A stretch of DNA of 64,000 nucleotides from JAIQET01 sp035542575. Its GTDB lineage: Bacteria; Acidobacteriota; Terriglobia; Terriglobales; Acidobacteriaceae. Below are positions 44,542-54,171 of the stretch, piece after piece. Every line of letters starts with the position of its first letter. The first letter of the stretch is position 1. Location of the stretch: NCBI GenBank assembly GCA_035542575.1, contig DATKLE010000155.1:1-64000 (forward strand). The letters are read 5' to 3'. The translations under genes were made by a program, and so were the position numbers. Under the pieces are notes generated by a model. It ran no database searches, was not told the DNA's origin, and was given only the letters and a program-made list of their open reading frames with translations.

Positions 44542-44779
44542 GGTTCACCTCCAAGGCACGCGGTGGAGATTGCACACAGAGTGCCAACCAGCAGCGCGGA
44601 GGCTTGGTCAGAGGTCCGCTGACATTCTCTGTTTACAAATCCTTCATTCTTAGCACTGCCTTGTTGGTGACAGGGGGGCTAGTGCGATGGACCGGGCGGA
44701 GGTGCGGATCTGTGGGTGTCGTTTCGGGAGAAATCATGCGCGATCGTCGGGAATGGTTTCCTGAACTGGTAACGAGCGC

Positions 44780-47368
44780 TCACTTGGCGCGGGAGAGCAG
44801 AGTATGGTCGGGATCGAGTACGACCTTTCGTGTACCGACCGGGGCGGAGAGACGGAATGCGGTTTCTGGACCGTCGGCAAACACGCGGCCCAGCAGCAGC
44901 GATCTTCCCGCCAGCACCGCATAGACAGGAACCGGGGTCACCAGTTCCTTGGGAGCGAACTTCTGCAGGATAGTGCCCGTCACGGTGGTTGAGCGAGTCT
45001 TGGCTATGTACTTGACACCCTGTAAGTCGAAGCGGGGTACGGCGGTGCCGTTTACCCATCCGTCGTAAAACCAGTCCAGCGACTTGCGTCCCTCGTACCA
45101 AAGCGAGGGAGGCAACTCCTCCTCGAAGACACGCATAAGATCGCGGGTGGTGATGGATCTTCCCTGGTATTGATCTCGCAATTTGCGAAGTGCGCGCAGG
45201 AAAGGCTCGCCTTGGGCCTCGTTGGTAGGTGGCAGGTTCGCATCCGTATTGCGTTCGGCATCGCGCATCATGGTGCGCAACATATGAAGGAGCCAGGTGC
45301 CGCGGCCGTAGCTGATGGCTTCATACCCGGCAGGGAATTGCGAACTGGAGAGCCGGGCGCCCAGAGTCACGGGGCCGGCATCCATGAGTGGGACATTCTG
45401 CTTGTTCTCTTGCAGCAGGTCATCGCGAAACTGACCCAGGACGGCGTGGAACCGGGACGGGTCGTCAGATTCGAGCAGCATCAAGGAACTGTAATTGGCC
45501 AAGGCTTCCACGATCCATTGGTCGCGATAGCTGCCCCAGGTGATCAGGTCGCCCCACCACTGGTGCGCGGTTTCGTGGGCCACGACGGTTTCGTCCAGCG
45601 TGGCCTGCATAGGACTCATGTGCAAGTGCGACCTCTCTACTGGCGAGAGGAAGGACAGACTGGAGAGGAAAATCAGACTCGGCCACCCTTGGCTGAGGGC
45701 GCCGGGCATCTGGGTCAGGGATAATTCACGATAGGGATAGGGGCCAAAGCGGCGGGCGTAGAACTCGATGGCGCGCGCCGATTGGTCAGCCACGGCCTGG
45801 GCATTGTGCGCCGGGGAGGGTGGTGGCGGGGTGATGAGAATCGGAGTTTCGCCGGTGCCGGGACGACTCGGCAGCGCCGGAACTACAGCCTCGGGCGGGG
45901 CTTTCGGGAAAGCGCGCTCAACCCCGGAGGCTGCGTAGGTTTCGACGATGACATCTCCCGCGTGAGCGACGGCTCGCTCATACTTGCCCAAGTTGAATCC
46001 CGCTACTGGGATGGGGCGGTCCGACACCCAGCAAGAAACCTGTTCTGCTTCTGGATGAGGGGATGGCTCGCTAGCAGGCTCTTGCGCGCGGGTTCCGGTT
46101 GCCACCAGAGTCCAACCTGGGGGGTAATGAAACTCCAGGTCGAAGTTCGACATGATGAGTCCAAGGTTGGGATACCACGTGCCGCGCGCTCCCACGTAGA
46201 GGAGGCCTCCTCCCGCCTCCGAGAGCACGTCCCCTGCATAGACAAAGTGCAGCACCGTCTCCTGTCCCGTCTGCAGCGGCCGGGGGAATACCAGCGCGAC
46301 CATGTCGTTGCCGCGACGTGCGCGCTGCGTACCCTCCAGAGCGGGGTTGTGGATGAATTCCACGGGATGGCCATCCGCGTCCACTTGCGTGATCTGGAGA
46401 AATCTTGAAAGTTCGAACAGCACAGCCCGCTGGCCACCCTGGCGAACGTCGAGGTGCAGCCAGGCCTCGACGCTCAGTTGCGTAGGCGGTTTTACTTGGG
46501 CGCGGATTTTGTAACGAGAGATCCGAACGGGGCCGGCCTGTCCCTGCTCTCCGGTCACGCCGCTGACGTCCGCGCGCTGCTCACCTTTTCGGCCCAAGGC
46601 AATCGAAGCCCAGACGTCGTAGTAGCTTCCACTCTCGACCGTCTTGAGTTGACCCGCCTGGACCTGCTCGGGCGCCAGGGAATCATAGAAAACATCGAAG
46701 TTGCCCAATTTGCGGCCCTGGAGTCGGGCATGCAGCATGCGATCGTCCGCCGCCGGGCTCGCCGGCGAGCTCGAGGATTGTGCCTGATCTCCCGTGACCG
46801 GCAGACTCCGGCTGAAGCTCAGCAGCAGCCGTAGGGCGTCGCCTTCCGCCAGATTCTGCGCAGTGGAGTTCCACTGCGACACGAACTCCTCAGTGTTGTC
46901 AGCAGGTCGAAGGAACTTTTGCAGTTCAGCGAAGGTGTCATCGTTGAAGCGGAAGTATGCGCTGACAAATCGTTCTTCCAGAATCGCGGCGCCAGTGAAC
47001 AGCGCCATGGACCCGCGCTCGACCTGGTTGGGCGGAATCAGGAGCACTTCCCCGTCCCCCTCGAAGAAGGCGCCGGTGACGCGTCCGGCGACGTCCTGGG
47101 TGAAGGCGATGGTTCCATCGTCCAGGGTGATGTGCAGGGCAGCGCGATCCAGGGAGGCTTCGCGGACACGATAAACGCGGGCCGAATCCAGGCCCACGCT
47201 GCGCAACTGGGTGTACAGAGCTTCGGCGGGATGGGCTTGAGAGGGAGGCGCCGGCGCAACCGTTCCCGTGGGATTCTGCGCGGGCTGGCCCGCTGCCAGG
47301 AGCGCGCAGGTTACGAGGACAGTGATAAGCCCTGCACAAGTTCGACTTTTCCTGAGTACTTCGGTCAC
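44780..47368 (-). CDS. Exported M1-family metallopeptidase-like protein
   Basis: An 862-aa protein with signal peptide (CAGLITVLVTCALLAAGQPA). The M1 zinc motif HETAHQWWGDL near residue 595 is followed by the third ligand Glu in IVEALANYSS, and the Tyr of AISYGRG is near the usual catalytic tyrosine. The canonical exopeptidase GAMEN loop is replaced by QMPGALSQGWPSLIFLS, so substrate selection differs from classical aminopeptidases. Upstream beta-sandwich domains match M1 N-terminal folds. Probably digests peptides outside the cell. Its start is 38 bp from the divergent next gene. Confidence 0.85.
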   Translation of the reverse strand: MTEVLRKSRTCAGLITVLVTCALLAAGQPAQNPTGTVAPAPPSQAHPAEALYTQLRSVGLDSARVYRVREASLDRAALHITLDDGTIAFTQDVAGRVTGAFFEGDGEVLLIPPNQVERGSMALFTGAAILEERFVSAYFRFNDDTFAELQKFLRPADNTEEFVSQWNSTAQNLAEGDALRLLLSFSRSLPVTGDQAQSSSSPASPAADDRMLHARLQGRKLGNFDVFYDSLAPEQVQAGQLKTVESGSYYDVWASIALGRKGEQRADVSGVTGEQGQAGPVRISRYKIRAQVKPPTQLSVEAWLHLDVRQGGQRAVLFELSRFLQITQVDADGHPVEFIHNPALEGTQRARRGNDMVALVFPRPLQTGQETVLHFVYAGDVLSEAGGGLLYVGARGTWYPNLGLIMSNFDLEFHYPPGWTLVATGTRAQEPASEPSPHPEAEQVSCWVSDRPIPVAGFNLGKYERAVAHAGDVIVETYAASGVERAFPKAPPEAVVPALPSRPGTGETPILITPPPPSPAHNAQAVADQSARAIEFYARRFGPYPYRELSLTQMPGALSQGWPSLIFLSSLSFLSPVERSHLHMSPMQATLDETVVAHETAHQWWGDLITWGSYRDQWIVEALANYSSLMLLESDDPSRFHAVLGQFRDDLLQENKQNVPLMDAGPVTLGARLSSSQFPAGYEAISYGRGTWLLHMLRTMMRDAERNTDANLPPTNEAQGEPFLRALRKLRDQYQGRSITTRDLMRVFEEELPPSLWYEGRKSLDWFYDGWVNGTAVPRFDLQGVKYIAKTRSTTVTGTILQKFAPKELVTPVPVYAVLAGRSLLLGRVFADGPETAFRLSAPVGTRKVVLDPDHTLLSRAK

Positions 47369-47406
47369 CTACGCCAATATCCCCCTGGTTGTTAGAATGC
47401 GCCTCA

Positions 47407-48843
47407 ATGCGGGTTTCTGTCATCTTCTTCTTGACCGTCGTCCTGTTTTTGGCCGTGGCCGCGGTGTGCGCGCCGGCAGAGGTAATCCATCTCAAGAACG
47501 GGCGCACCATCTGGGCCGACCAGGTCCGGGAAAACGGCAGCCGGGTGGAGTACGACGTCGGCGACAATTCCTACGCCATTCCCAAATCCGCGGTGGACAG
47601 CATCGAGGCTGGCGGGGTTGCCCCGCAGTATGCGTCTTCACGGGGGGGAGGCACTGGCTCCAAAGATGTTCCCGCGTTCGCGCCCAGCGACAACCTCCGC
47701 AATGAGGCAGGACTTGCCGAGAAGATTATTCACGACGACAAAATCGATGGCGACGCGCTCAGCGCTCTCGAGCAACAAGGAGACGCGGCCGCGACCACTA
47801 CCGGGTACTTCATCGCCGGCAAGCACGAATTTGACCGCGGCAACTTCAGCAAGGCCCGCAGTTACTTCGAAACTGCACTGCGTTTTGACTCGCAAAATGC
47901 GACGGTCCTGAACTACTACGCGGCGCTGCTGGTGCGCACCGGCAATGCTGCCGAGGCACTACCCTACGCCGAGCGGGCGGTGCGCAGCGCTCCGGATTCG
48001 GCCGATGCTTTGGCCGTCCTGGGGTATGCCCAGTTTGCGGCCGACCGCAATCGCGACGCAATCCGCACCTGGAAACGCTCGCTGGAGCTGCGGCCTGACG
48101 CGACGGTGCAACAGTACCTGGCGAAGGCGGAGCGCGAGGCCACGGCGGAAGCCGACTTCTCGCAAAACGAGAGTAGCCATTTCACCCTGCGCTACGAAGG
48201 CAGGCAGACGCCGGACTCGCTGCGGCGGGCGCTGATGGAGACCCTGGAGTCGGAGTACGACGACCTGGTGCGGGAATTTGGAGTCGCTCCACGCAGCAGC
48301 ATTCCGGTCATCTTATATACCGACCAGGCGTTCTTTGACGTTACCCAGGCGCCATCGTGGAGCGGAGCGGTGAACGACGGGAAACTGCGCATTCCGGTGG
48401 AGGGGGTGGATTCGGTCACCCCGGAGCTGGCCCGGGTGCTCAAGCACGAACTGGCACACTCCTTTATCAATCAGCTCTCCGGGGGGCGCTGCCCGCAGTG
48501 GCTGCACGAAGGGATCGCCCAGGCTATGGAGCCGAAATCGCTGGCTTCCCACGGTCAGCGGCTGGCCCAACTGTTCCAGGAACAGCACGAGATTCCCTTC
48601 AACGCTCTGGAAGGCAGCTTCATGCGCTTCTCGCCGATGGAAGCCGTGTTGGCTTACGATGAGTCGCTGGCCGCCGTGGAGTACATCAACGAAACCTACG
48701 GCATGAGCGACTTGCGGCGCATTCTGGAAAGACTGGCGGAGGGGAGTTCAACCGAAGCCGCGATGCGCCGCACCATCCATTCCGATTACGGACAGCTGGA
48801 AACAGAAGTAGGCAAGTATCTGATCAGCCGCTACGGGAACTAA
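47407..48843 (+). CDS. Exported TPR protein with gluzincin-like peptidase domain
   Basis: A 478-aa protein starting at ATG 47407 with signal peptide (VIFFLTVVLFLAVAAVCA). A short beta domain (about 25-75) is followed by three TPR units (AKARSYFETALRFDSQNATVLNYYAALLVRTGN and following). A C-terminal zinc domain (about 265-475) carries HELAHSF and, 18 residues later, the downstream Glu in WLHEGIAQ. This is the MA-clan gluzincin arrangement, seen in DUF1570-like proteins. Active only if the metal is bound. It may work with the divergent M1 protein; a 38-bp gap means their promoters overlap. Confidence 0.83.
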   Translation: MRVSVIFFLTVVLFLAVAAVCAPAEVIHLKNGRTIWADQVRENGSRVEYDVGDNSYAIPKSAVDSIEAGGVAPQYASSRGGGTGSKDVPAFAPSDNLRNEAGLAEKIIHDDKIDGDALSALEQQGDAAATTTGYFIAGKHEFDRGNFSKARSYFETALRFDSQNATVLNYYAALLVRTGNAAEALPYAERAVRSAPDSADALAVLGYAQFAADRNRDAIRTWKRSLELRPDATVQQYLAKAEREATAEADFSQNESSHFTLRYEGRQTPDSLRRALMETLESEYDDLVREFGVAPRSSIPVILYTDQAFFDVTQAPSWSGAVNDGKLRIPVEGVDSVTPELARVLKHELAHSFINQLSGGRCPQWLHEGIAQAMEPKSLASHGQRLAQLFQEQHEIPFNALEGSFMRFSPMEAVLAYDESLAAVEYINETYGMSDLRRILERLAEGSSTEAAMRRTIHSDYGQLETEVGKYLISRYGN

Positions 48844-48949
48844 GAGGGGCGATGCCACCGCTTGCTCTGCAAAGCCCGCAGGCCCCACGTCCTAAGGTGC
48901 CATTGCCGCCCGATTCCTTCTGTGTTAACTTCTGCCGTCGGCTGCTCTG

Positions 48950-49723
48950 ATGCGCTTCCTGTTTAGACACGAAAAGCCTGCGGTGCTGGCGCGCGAGCCG
49001 GTGCACGCCGATGTCCCGGAGCTCGCGGACGCTGAGTTAGCAGCCATCTACTATGGCCAGCGCATGGCCGGTGACTTTTACGACTTCATCCGCGTCAGCC
49101 CGAACCGGGTGGTTTTTGGGTTGCTCGACGTGGCCGGGCCGCATGATGACAATCGCGAGATCATCATGGCCGCGCAGCGGACGTTCCGAAGCCTGGCGGC
49201 GGAGTTGCTGGCCAAGCCTGAGGCGAACGAAGCCGAGGCTATGGTTCGGCTCTGCATTCAGCTCAACCGCACAATTTTGCAGGCGGAAGGCGGCGGGGTG
49301 CGCTCCTGCCCGGCCTTCGCCGGCTGCTACAACGAAGGCCTCGGCACGGTTTCCTACTTCAACGCCGGCCACACCCCCGGGCTGTTGTGCCATAGCAGCG
49401 GAGTGGCGGAGTTGGGCGCTACTGGCCTGCCCCTGGGATTGTTTTCGCATGCCACCTGCGATGCGGCCATGGTGGCGCTGGAGCCCGGAGCGGCCCTGCT
49501 CGTGGTGTCACGCGGCATCGTCGAGGGAAGGTGCAATGGGAACGAATTCGGGCTGGAGGGGGTGAAGACCAGCCTGGAGGGCGTGAAAGCAGGTTCCGCG
49601 ACCGCGCTGTGCACTACGATCCTGGACCGCGTGCAACAGTTCATGTGCAAGCCGCCCACCCACGATGACGTAACCGCGCTGGCTCTGCTGCGGATGGCGG
49701 AGATCCCCGCAACCAGGCACTGA
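48950..49723 (+). CDS. PP2C/SpoIIE-type serine phosphatase
   Basis: A 257-aa protein without a membrane segment. SpoIIE phosphatase motifs: GDFYDFIRVSPNRVVFGLLDVAG (metal Asp), YFNAGHTPGLL, and the C-terminal DDVTAL metal-binding line. The first metal motif reads DVAGPHDD instead of the common DVSGKG, so metal geometry may be altered. Members act on anti-anti-sigma factors or on c-di-GMP-like signalling outputs. No anti-sigma or STAS partner is next to it. Confidence 0.85.
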   Translation: MRFLFRHEKPAVLAREPVHADVPELADAELAAIYYGQRMAGDFYDFIRVSPNRVVFGLLDVAGPHDDNREIIMAAQRTFRSLAAELLAKPEANEAEAMVRLCIQLNRTILQAEGGGVRSCPAFAGCYNEGLGTVSYFNAGHTPGLLCHSSGVAELGATGLPLGLFSHATCDAAMVALEPGAALLVVSRGIVEGRCNGNEFGLEGVKTSLEGVKAGSATALCTTILDRVQQFMCKPPTHDDVTALALLRMAEIPATRH

Positions 49724-49823
49724 GCTACTCCCAAATTCTGGCATTGGGTGGCGCAGCGCTGCGATCTTCACCCTGGAACCAACCGCAGCTCACCGCTGTT
49801 CCTTGGTTCGCCTTGCCAGTCTC

Positions 49824-51605
49824 CTAGCCCCGCCGCGCTTTCTTCTTCCGGGCTGGCTTCGGGGCTGGTTCCGCTTTGGGCATGGGCGCCAGCTCATCGG
49901 CAGTCACAAACAGCGGTTCAATATCGGTAGGAATTCCCTGCAGCTTGTCGAGCGCGCGTTTGAGAGCAGGACGCACCACACCAAGCTCATCGAGCATCTT
50001 CTTGGCTCCGGCATAGTCGCCCTCTGCTTCCAAGGTAAGGAGATCGTGATCGAGTTCGGCCACCGCCGGCTTGATCTTGCCCATGTCCACGCTGAAGGTC
50101 CCATCCCCATGTTGAACGAAGGCTCCCTTGTCCATGAGGAAGTTGAACTGGACCGCCATCCCTTTACCGTGGGCGTCTTCCAAACCAAAACGCAGGCTGC
50201 GAAAGGCGGAAGCCAGGTAGGTGGTGTAGAGCTGGCGCTGGGCGGCTTCATCGGAGGGCAGAATCTTGTTCAAGCCCATCTCCGACGCGTGATCCATCAT
50301 GTACTGCAAGGCAAACAGGCCGGTAACGTCGGCCTTGGCTTCTTCGATGGCGCCATACAGCTCTTTCAACTCAATGCGGGGGCTGGTGTCGCGCCCCGCC
50401 ACCGTGATCTGGTGCGGCCCCAGGCCGTGCATCAGCTCGTGAGCGACAGTGTGGGTGAAAAATGAATCGAAGCTGACATCCACCATCGCCGATTTTGTCA
50501 GGGTGCGGCGGGCGATGGGCAGCAGCGCGCTGTGAAATTTGGCCTCCTGCACATTCTTCAGCATCACCCGCTTGCTGCCCTTCTGGTTGACCACGCGTTC
50601 GTCGTTGGGAAGGTTGTAAGCGGCGGTCTGCACGCCGTGCGCGCCATCACCGGCAGCCAGGATCTCGTCCACCACGCGAAGGGGCGCGGCGGCACCCAAC
50701 TTGGGATTGCGGTACTGCGGGTCGATGGGCAGGTGGTCTTCGATCTCCTGCAGATGCTGGGAAAAAGCCGAGAGCTTGGCCGTCTCCTCATCATCCCGCA
50801 GGTTTAGGTAGGCTTCAAAAGCCGCTTTGTAGCCGAACAATTCATCGTTGTAGGTTTCGTAGGGACCGATGGTAAGGTCAATTGGCGCGTCCAGGTCCAT
50901 CCAGGCCATGTCGCTTTCATAGTAGTCGTTGGAAAGAAAAGCGTCCGCGCGGAGGGTGAGGAACTTCTTCAACGATGGGTTGTCCGTCAATGCGGCCGCC
51001 TCGCGCAGCAAGCTTGCGGAGCGGGTGAGGTCGTCCTTGTATTCGTCGCTGTACGGGACCATGGTCAGCTCGCGACCCGGCGAACCGGGGTTCCGGCGAA
51101 TGACGGTAAAGAATCCTCTGGCCTGTTCCTGCTGGTCCTTTGGCAATGCCGAGGCCCAGTGCTCGAACTCTGCCGCGGTCATATCTTCAGGATAGAAATT
51201 TGCGCCTTTCGGCTTGCGCGGCGGGACCCCGGGTAGGAAGGCTTTGTATTCGTCAATGTCGGACCAGGGGCCTTTGTTGATCCAGAAATAATGCAGACGG
51301 GCCTCTCCCAGGGAAGTAGCGTCCTTCCTCAGCTTCTTGTACAGGGCCACATCGCCGCTCCAGAGCTGCTTCATGAAGATGTCGTCCAGGATGCGGCTGG
51401 CCTGGATCAGCTTGACCAGGGCCTGCTGATCGCCATACGAAAGCTTCGATGTATCCACGCGAATGGGCGTAGGCGCAAACCGGGCCGCCATTTTCTTCAG
51501 TTCCGCCAGGCCGGGGACGGCAGGGCTGCTCTTCTTTTGTGCTCTGGCTTGAATACCTGATGCTCCCAGGAGTAGGGCAAGGAGAAAGTAGCTGGTCAGC
51601 CTCAT
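49824..51605 (-). CDS. Exported M49-like zinc peptidase
   Basis: A 593-aa protein from the ATG at 51605 (GGAGGTGAA upstream; an earlier in-frame ATG at 51662 is unlikely). It has a signal peptide (LTSYFLLALLLGASGIQARA). Zinc motif VAHELMHGLGPHQ (about residue 388) and, about 30 residues later, YGAIEEAKADVTGL give the HExxH...EExxAD pattern of dipeptidyl peptidase III-type (M49) enzymes. Classical M49 has HELLGH (HExxGH); here it is HELMH, one residue shorter, so it belongs to a divergent bacterial branch. It probably cleaves peptides outside the cell. The C-terminus is Pro/Lys-rich. Confidence 0.83.
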   Translation of the reverse strand: MRLTSYFLLALLLGASGIQARAQKKSSPAVPGLAELKKMAARFAPTPIRVDTSKLSYGDQQALVKLIQASRILDDIFMKQLWSGDVALYKKLRKDATSLGEARLHYFWINKGPWSDIDEYKAFLPGVPPRKPKGANFYPEDMTAAEFEHWASALPKDQQEQARGFFTVIRRNPGSPGRELTMVPYSDEYKDDLTRSASLLREAAALTDNPSLKKFLTLRADAFLSNDYYESDMAWMDLDAPIDLTIGPYETYNDELFGYKAAFEAYLNLRDDEETAKLSAFSQHLQEIEDHLPIDPQYRNPKLGAAAPLRVVDEILAAGDGAHGVQTAAYNLPNDERVVNQKGSKRVMLKNVQEAKFHSALLPIARRTLTKSAMVDVSFDSFFTHTVAHELMHGLGPHQITVAGRDTSPRIELKELYGAIEEAKADVTGLFALQYMMDHASEMGLNKILPSDEAAQRQLYTTYLASAFRSLRFGLEDAHGKGMAVQFNFLMDKGAFVQHGDGTFSVDMGKIKPAVAELDHDLLTLEAEGDYAGAKKMLDELGVVRPALKRALDKLQGIPTDIEPLFVTADELAPMPKAEPAPKPARKKKARRG

Positions 51606-51773
51606 TCTTTCACCTCCGGCTTGAATATGGCGGCTGGCGATGGAAAGAAAACTCATCATCATAGCAGGCGACGCGCTGGATGGGAGCCTTCTCCCGGAGG
51701 TACAATTCTCGAAAGGTCGTTATTTCAGAAGCGCTGCAAAGTGCGCTGTGGGTATGGCCCCATGGAATCCTCT

Positions 51774-52862
51774 ATGAAGAAGCTAGCTCACTGGTTGCTG
51801 CTGGTTTGTCTTGCTGCTCTGCCCGCTAGCGCGGACACGGTGATCGAAGAGATCATTGCGCGCGTCAACAACCAGATCATTAGTCGAAGTGATTTCCTGC
51901 GCAGCAAGGAACAATTGAAGCAAGAGGCGCAGCAACAGGACCCGGCGAATGCCGACAAACTTTATTCTCAGCGCGAGAAGGACGTATTGCGCGACCTGAT
52001 CGACCAGCAGCTGCTGCTGGAAAAAGGCAAGGACCTGGGAATCACGGCCGACACAGAGGTCGTAAAACGTCTGGACGAGATGCGCAAGCAGATGCACCTG
52101 GACAGCATGGAAGACCTGGAGAAGGCGGCCGAGGCACAGGGAGTTTCGTTCGAGGATTTCAAACAGAATTTGAAGAACCAGATCATCACTCAGCAAGTGA
52201 TTGGTAAAGAGGTCGGGTCAAAACTGACGATCAGCAAAGAGGAAGAGCAGAAGTTTTACGATGCCCACAAGAGCGCGATGGAACAGCCGGAGCAGGTGCG
52301 GCTGAGTGAGATCCTGGTTTCCACGGAGAAGAAGGGGAGCGCTGAATCAGAGGACGACTCGCAAGTGCTCGCTGCCGCCGAATCCAAGGCGCAGAGCCTG
52401 CTCGAGCAGATCCGCAAGGGAGCTGCCTTTGAAGAGATCGCCAAGAAGAACTCTGATGGACCGACGGCGGCACAGGGAGGAGATCTCGGCTACTTCAAGC
52501 GCGGCACGCTGGCCAAGGAACTCGAGGACAAGACCTTTGCCATGAAACCCGGGGACGTTTCCGACGTGATCCGCACCAAGCAGGGTTACGTCATCCTGAA
52601 GGTGACGGAGCATTCCAGTGCAGGCGTCCCACCGCTGAGCGAGGTGGAGCCACGGATTCAGGATGCCATCTATTCGGAGAAGCTGGAGCCTGCGCTGCGC
52701 GCCTACCTGCAAAAATTGCGCGAAGACGCCTACATTCAAATCAAACCGGGCTACGTGGACTCCGGGGCCAGTCCGAACCAGGCCCAACTGATCGAGACTA
52801 CATCCAAAAATGTGGGCGCGAAGCAACTGAAGAAAAAGAAGAAAAAATTTCTGGTGTTTTAG
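51774..52862 (+). CDS. Periplasmic SurA/PrsA-type peptidyl-prolyl isomerase
   Basis: A 362-aa protein starting at ATG 51774 (ATG 51762 also possible) with signal peptide (LAHWLLLVCLAALPASA). SurA-N helices (EIIARVNNQIISRSDFLRSKEQ, about 25-170) precede a well-conserved parvulin domain (about 185-300, VRLSEILVSTEKK, KKNSDGPTAAQGGDLGYFKRG, KPGDVSDVIRTKQGYVILKV). The tail ends KKKKKKFLVF. It aids outer-membrane protein folding and looks catalytically intact, unlike the foldase in the cytochrome locus. Divergent from the M49 gene. Confidence 0.92.
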   Translation: MKKLAHWLLLVCLAALPASADTVIEEIIARVNNQIISRSDFLRSKEQLKQEAQQQDPANADKLYSQREKDVLRDLIDQQLLLEKGKDLGITADTEVVKRLDEMRKQMHLDSMEDLEKAAEAQGVSFEDFKQNLKNQIITQQVIGKEVGSKLTISKEEEQKFYDAHKSAMEQPEQVRLSEILVSTEKKGSAESEDDSQVLAAAESKAQSLLEQIRKGAAFEEIAKKNSDGPTAAQGGDLGYFKRGTLAKELEDKTFAMKPGDVSDVIRTKQGYVILKVTEHSSAGVPPLSEVEPRIQDAIYSEKLEPALRAYLQKLREDAYIQIKPGYVDSGASPNQAQLIETTSKNVGAKQLKKKKKKFLVF

Positions 52863-52954
52863 TTTAAGCTGGGCAGGAGTGGCGGGCGCGGCCCTCCCGC
52901 CCTCGGGACGGCCGGTATCAGGGTGAGGGGCCGTAATACGCCGCCAGACAGTGT

Positions 52955-54076
52955 ATGAAGGACTTCTTCCTCTGCGATTGCGTCCAGCATGAAAACAAGG
53001 TCATCACCTCCAGTTTTGTGGTGGTTTCCAAGCAGGTCAAACCTAAGAAATCCGGCGAACCGTATCTGGCCCTGATACTGGGGGACCGCAGCGGGCAGAT
53101 CGAAGCCAAGATGTGGGACAACGTCGAGGAGGCCATCGACGTTTTCGAGCAGGACGATTTCGTCAAGGTAAAGGGCCTGCTCAACAAGTATAAGAACCGC
53201 TTCCAGATCACGATCCACAAACTGCGGCGCCTGAGCGAGGCGGAAGTTGATTTCGCCGACTACCTGCCCAAGACGACCAAGGACATCGGGGAATTGTGGC
53301 AGACACTGGCCGGCTTTGTGGCCACCTTCCGGGACCCCTACCTCAAGGCTTTGATTGAAGCGTTTATGGCCGATCCCGAGATTGCCGAGGCCTATCGCAA
53401 CGCTCCCGCAGCCAAGACGCTGCATCACGCTTACATCGGCGGCTTGCTCGATCACGTAGTCTCGCTGTTTCGCACCTGTGATCTAGTCTGCCGCAACTAT
53501 CCGCAGATCAACCGTGACCTTTTGCTGGCCGGCGCCTTCCTGCACGATATCGGCAAGATTCATGAACTCACCTACAATCGGTCGTTCTCATACACCACCC
53601 GCGGCCAACTGCTGGGACACATGGTGATTGAACTGGAAATGTTGCACGGCAAGATCGCGCAGGTGCCGGGATTTCCCGATGAGCTGAAAACGCTGGTCGA
53701 GCACCTCATCATCAGCCATCACGGTGAGTACGAGTTTGGCTCTCCCAAACTGCCGATGTTTCCGGAAGCTCTGATGCTGCATTACCTCGATGATCTCGAC
53801 TCCAAGATGGAGAGCATGCGGGCCCATTTCGAGCGCGAGGCCGATCTGGAGAATGCCTGGACGAGCTACAACTCCTCCCTCGGCCGCCCCCTGCTCAATC
53901 CGGCAAAGTTTCTGGAGAAGAAACCGGCAGCGGCGCCCCCGCCGGTGCCGGCAACGGAAGGCGCAAAAGAGGCCGATTCCCGCAATGGAACGCCGAGGTT
54001 ACCTGGCCTGGAGATGCCTGAAAACAACACGCACGCTGCTCCGGTCGCAGCGGCGCGTCCGAACAAATTGTCATAG
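52955..54076 (+). CDS. YhaM-like 3'-5' exoribonuclease (OB fold plus HD domain)
   Basis: A 373-aa protein. An OB-fold domain (about 15-95, SSFVVVSKQVKPKKSGEPYLALILGDRSGQ) precedes an HD domain (about 155-290) with LHHAYIGGLLDHVVS, FLHDIGKIHEL (the HD pair), IISHHGEYEFG and LHYLDDLDSKM. This is the YhaM (CBF1) plan, a metal-dependent 3'-5' exonuclease acting on RNA and DNA. A Pro/Ala-rich tail (about 310-373) is lineage-specific. Confidence 0.88.
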   Translation: MKDFFLCDCVQHENKVITSSFVVVSKQVKPKKSGEPYLALILGDRSGQIEAKMWDNVEEAIDVFEQDDFVKVKGLLNKYKNRFQITIHKLRRLSEAEVDFADYLPKTTKDIGELWQTLAGFVATFRDPYLKALIEAFMADPEIAEAYRNAPAAKTLHHAYIGGLLDHVVSLFRTCDLVCRNYPQINRDLLLAGAFLHDIGKIHELTYNRSFSYTTRGQLLGHMVIELEMLHGKIAQVPGFPDELKTLVEHLIISHHGEYEFGSPKLPMFPEALMLHYLDDLDSKMESMRAHFEREADLENAWTSYNSSLGRPLLNPAKFLEKKPAAAPPPVPATEGAKEADSRNGTPRLPGLEMPENNTHAAPVAAARPNKLS

Positions 54077-54171
54077 AATTGAGTACGGTACGGGCATGTG
54101 GTTCTGAGTCGTCTCACCAGTGTTTACACAGCGTCAGGGCCTTGTTGAGTAACCCCGAAATGGAGGGAATT

